From an uncultured Pseudomonadota bacterium (GTDB lineage Bacteria; Pseudomonadota; Gammaproteobacteria; Burkholderiales; SG8-41), in the NCBI GenBank assembly GCA_946885605.1, contig CAMPGR010000159.1:1-7545 (forward strand): a stretch of DNA of 7,545 nt, in the 5' to 3' direction. Both the position numbers and the translations under genes were made by a program. Shown one piece after another: positions 6,046-7,545 of the stretch. Within the stretch, counting starts at the first letter, position 1. Every line of letters begins with the position of its first letter. The notes under the pieces were generated by a model. The model saw only the letters and a program-made list of their open reading frames with translations, ran no database searches and was not told where the DNA came from.

Positions 6046-6798
6046 GTGAAAAACGCCAAGTCGTTGAGCCGCATCTACTTTCCCGAAGCGATTCCGGCGC
6101 ACGGACGTTGCGCGCTGCCCTCGGCCCAAGCGCACCACGTCGCGCGCGTGTTGCGCTTGAAGGCAGGAGAGCCGCTTATCCTGTTCGACGGGCGAGGCAA
6201 CGAGTATGAGAGCGTCATCGCCAGCGTGACGCACGCGGCCGTCGTCGTGGACGTCGGCGACCGGCACGCGGTGGATCGCGAGTCGCCGCTCGCGATAACC
6301 CTTGCGCAGGGCCTGTCGAGTGGGGAGCGCATGGACTACACCGTGCAGAAGGCCGTGGAGCTCGGTGTGGCGCGCATTCAGCCGCTGGAGACGAGCCGCA
6401 GCGTGGTCCACCTGGACGATGCGCGGGCGCGCAAGCGCTGCGCACACTGGCAGTCGATCGCCATTTCCGCCTGCGAGCAGTGCGGCCGCAACCGCGTGCC
6501 CGAAATCGCGCCGGTGATGGCGCTGCGCAACTGGCTCGGTCAGGGGCCGGGAGGGGAATCTGCCGAGCTGCGGGTGCTGCTCGCGCCCGAGGCACACATT
6601 GCGCTCGCTGATCTGCCTGCGCCGCGCCACGGCGTGTGCCTGATCGCCGGGCCGGAAGGCGGGCTCACTCCCGAAGAAGTGCAGGACGCCGAACGCTGCG
6701 GCTACATCGCGGCGCGGCTCGGCCCTCGCGTGCTGCGAACGGAAACCGCGGCGCTCGCCGCGCTCGCCGCGATGCAAACCCTGTGGGGAGACTTCTGA
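6046..6798 (+). CDS. rsmE: 16S rRNA (uracil(1498)-N3)-methyltransferase RsmE
   Basis: It methylates N3 of U1498 in 16S rRNA at the decoding region using S-adenosylmethionine. The 250-aa product has the RsmE order: RIYFPE (9-14) opening the N-terminal PUA-like domain, HHVARVLRL (30-38), then the SPOUT methyltransferase domain with KAVELGV (102-108), ETSRSVV (115-121), EQCGR (144-148), the SAM-binding knot LIAGPEGGLTPEEV (199-212) and LGPRVLRTETA (225-235). All conserved motifs are present. The start is a GTG at 6046 giving 8 residues before RIYFPE; a TTG at 6064 would give 2 residues before it and is the alternative. Neither has a clear Shine-Dalgarno site. The gene is divergent from trkA (128 bp between start codons) and is followed 157 bp later by argA on the same strand. 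Confidence 0.96.
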   Translation: MKNAKSLSRIYFPEAIPAHGRCALPSAQAHHVARVLRLKAGEPLILFDGRGNEYESVIASVTHAAVVVDVGDRHAVDRESPLAITLAQGLSSGERMDYTVQKAVELGVARIQPLETSRSVVHLDDARARKRCAHWQSIAISACEQCGRNRVPEIAPVMALRNWLGQGPGGESAELRVLLAPEAHIALADLPAPRHGVCLIAGPEGGLTPEEVQDAERCGYIAARLGPRVLRTETAALAALAAMQTLWGDF

Positions 6799-6800
6799 CG

Positions 6801-6820
6801 GCCGCAGGGCGCGGCTTTCA
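6801..6820 (+). terminator. Weak candidate intrinsic terminator after rsmE
   Basis: Two bases after the rsmE stop, GCCGC (6801-6805) can pair with GCGGC (6811-6815) across a 5-nt loop, followed by TTTCATT. The stem is short and the T tract interrupted, so termination would be partial at best. The rest of the gap to argA (to 6955) shows no other gene that I can support. Confidence 0.3.
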
Positions 6821-6945
6821 TTCGCGTTTGTACTCGCATAACATCGCCATCACGCTGCGGGCGCGTTCTGTCGCTGCACCGTGGATCGGCCAAGGCCCAG
6901 GGAGAAGCACATTTCGGAACAGAAGAACGCCAGGGGAGAGGTCGC

Positions 6946-6949
6946 GAGG
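6946..6949 (+). promoter_or_regulatory. Ribosome binding site supporting the GTG start of argA
   Basis: GAGG lies 6 nt before the GTG at 6956. The next in-frame candidate upstream, GTG at 6881, has no such site, which is why 6956 is preferred. Confidence 0.5.
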
Positions 6950-6955
6950 CCCGAG

Positions 6956-7545
6956 GTGAGCACCGGCCGGCGCCGGCTCCGGCTTTCGGCACAGGATCGG
7001 TTCATCGACTGGTTCCAGTCGGCGGCGCCTTATATCCACGCTTTCCGCGGCAAGACGTTCGTGATCGGGTTCGGGGGCGAGCTCGTGAGCGACGGGCGTT
7101 TCGGCGAACTGGCGGTCGATCTCAACCTGCTCGCCGCGCTCGGCGTGCGCCTCGTGCTGGCGCACGGCGCACGCCCGCAGACCGAAGCCAAGCTCCGGGC
7201 TCAACACCATCGCAGCCGCTTTCATCACGGGCTGCGGGTGACGGACGATGTCGCGCTGGCGTGCGCCATGGAAGCGAGCGGCCGCTTGCGCGTGGAGATC
7301 GAGGCACTGCTCTCCATGGGGCTGCCGAATTCGCCGATGGCGGGCGCCGACATCCGCGTCGCGAGCGGCAACTTCATCACCGCAAAGCCGCTCGGGGTGC
7401 TGGACGGGGTCGATTTCATGCACACCGGCGAAGTGCGGAAGGTCGACACGGTGGCCATTCAGCGCCGCCTGCACGATGGCGAGCTCGTGCTGCTCTCGCC
7501 GCTCGGCGATTCACCGATGGGCGAAGTCGTCAACCTGTCTGTGGT
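6956..7545 (+). CDS. argA: N-acetylglutamate synthase ArgA, N-terminal amino-acid-kinase domain, cut by window edge
   Basis: The frame runs open to the window edge, giving 196 residues of a protein expected to be roughly 430-450 aa. It should catalyse acetyl-CoA + L-glutamate to N-acetylglutamate, the first step of arginine synthesis. The visible part is the amino-acid-kinase-like domain that binds arginine for feedback inhibition; the GNAT acetyltransferase domain that does catalysis lies beyond the window. Recognisable segments: APYIHAFRGKTFVIGFGGE (24-42), DLNLLAALGVRLVLAHGARPQ (55-75, the classical ArgA HGARPQ motif), RVTD (94-97), GADIRVASGNFITAKPLGV (130-148) and DGVDFMHTGEVRKVD (150-164). 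These follow E. coli ArgA closely without gaps. The GTG at 6956 is chosen for its GAGG site and because it gives about 23 residues before APYIHAF, as in relatives. The frame extends to a GTG at 6881, but the extra residues look non-homologous. Confidence 0.93.
   Translation, partial: MSTGRRRLRLSAQDRFIDWFQSAAPYIHAFRGKTFVIGFGGELVSDGRFGELAVDLNLLAALGVRLVLAHGARPQTEAKLRAQHHRSRFHHGLRVTDDVALACAMEASGRLRVEIEALLSMGLPNSPMAGADIRVASGNFITAKPLGVLDGVDFMHTGEVRKVDTVAIQRRLHDGELVLLSPLGDSPMGEVVNLSV

Noticed and set aside
6818..7474. Open frame of 218 codons on the minus strand over argA
   Set aside because: It is antisense to a clear ArgA domain. I tried to match its C-terminal end in the rsmE-argA gap to a known small protein and found nothing.
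1230..7545. Functional link between argA and pyrB through shared carbamoyl phosphate metabolism
   Set aside because: The genes are on opposite strands and separated by unrelated trk and rsmE genes, so proximity in this window is no evidence for co-regulation.
1..7545. Mobile elements, CRISPR repeats, tRNA genes or prophage remnants
   Set aside because: No transposase or integrase domains, regular repeat arrays, cloverleaf-like sequences or composition breaks were seen; the window is filled by eight conserved housekeeping genes.

Overview
This is a stretch of ordinary chromosomal housekeeping DNA from a GC-rich Gram-negative bacterium, most likely a beta- or gammaproteobacterium. The lineage call is inferred. 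It rests on the gene order algH-ruvX-pyrR-pyrB-pyrC' (a proteobacterial arrangement known from Pseudomonas and relatives), on a TrkA/TrkH pair close to the E. coli proteins, and on a classical ArgA-type N-acetylglutamate synthase. I see no mobile elements, CRISPR arrays, tRNA or rRNA genes.

Layout. From 1 to 5917 every gene is on the minus strand; from 6046 to the end every gene is on the plus strand. Read in the direction of transcription, the minus-strand genes form two units. The first is trkA (5917-4499) then trkH (4445-2988), the NAD-binding regulator and the membrane channel subunit of a K+ uptake system. The second is algH (2889-2329), ruvX (2275-1790), pyrR (1739-1230), pyrB (1230-271) and the start of a catalytically dead dihydroorotase homologue, pyrC' (267 to the window edge at 1). 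This second unit is tightly packed at its 3' end: the pyrR stop and pyrB start share one base, and only 3 bp separate pyrB from pyrC'. It carries aspartate transcarbamoylase with its probable non-catalytic structural partner and a PRPP-binding regulator of pyrimidine genes, behind an RNase-H-fold nuclease family protein (RuvX) and a conserved protein of unclear biochemistry (AlgH).

The plus-strand part holds rsmE (6046-6798), a 16S rRNA m3U1498 methyltransferase, and the first 196 codons of argA (6956 to the edge at 7545), which starts arginine synthesis. A 128-bp divergent intergenic region (5918-6045) separates trkA from rsmE and contains a plausible -10 element for each side and a 12-bp perfect palindrome. 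No gene-free stretch exceeds 300 bp. The longest gaps are 157 bp (6799-6955), 128 bp (5918-6045) and 98 bp (2890-2987).

I found no undescribed multi-gene system here. The points most worth a second look are the loss of both metal-ligand histidines in the dihydroorotase-like protein, a 10-bp-arm inverted repeat overlapping the likely algH promoter, a PyrR with an intact PRPP loop but no recognisable PyrR-type attenuator, and a possibly leaderless rsmE transcript. Four of the eight genes also appear to use non-ATG starts.
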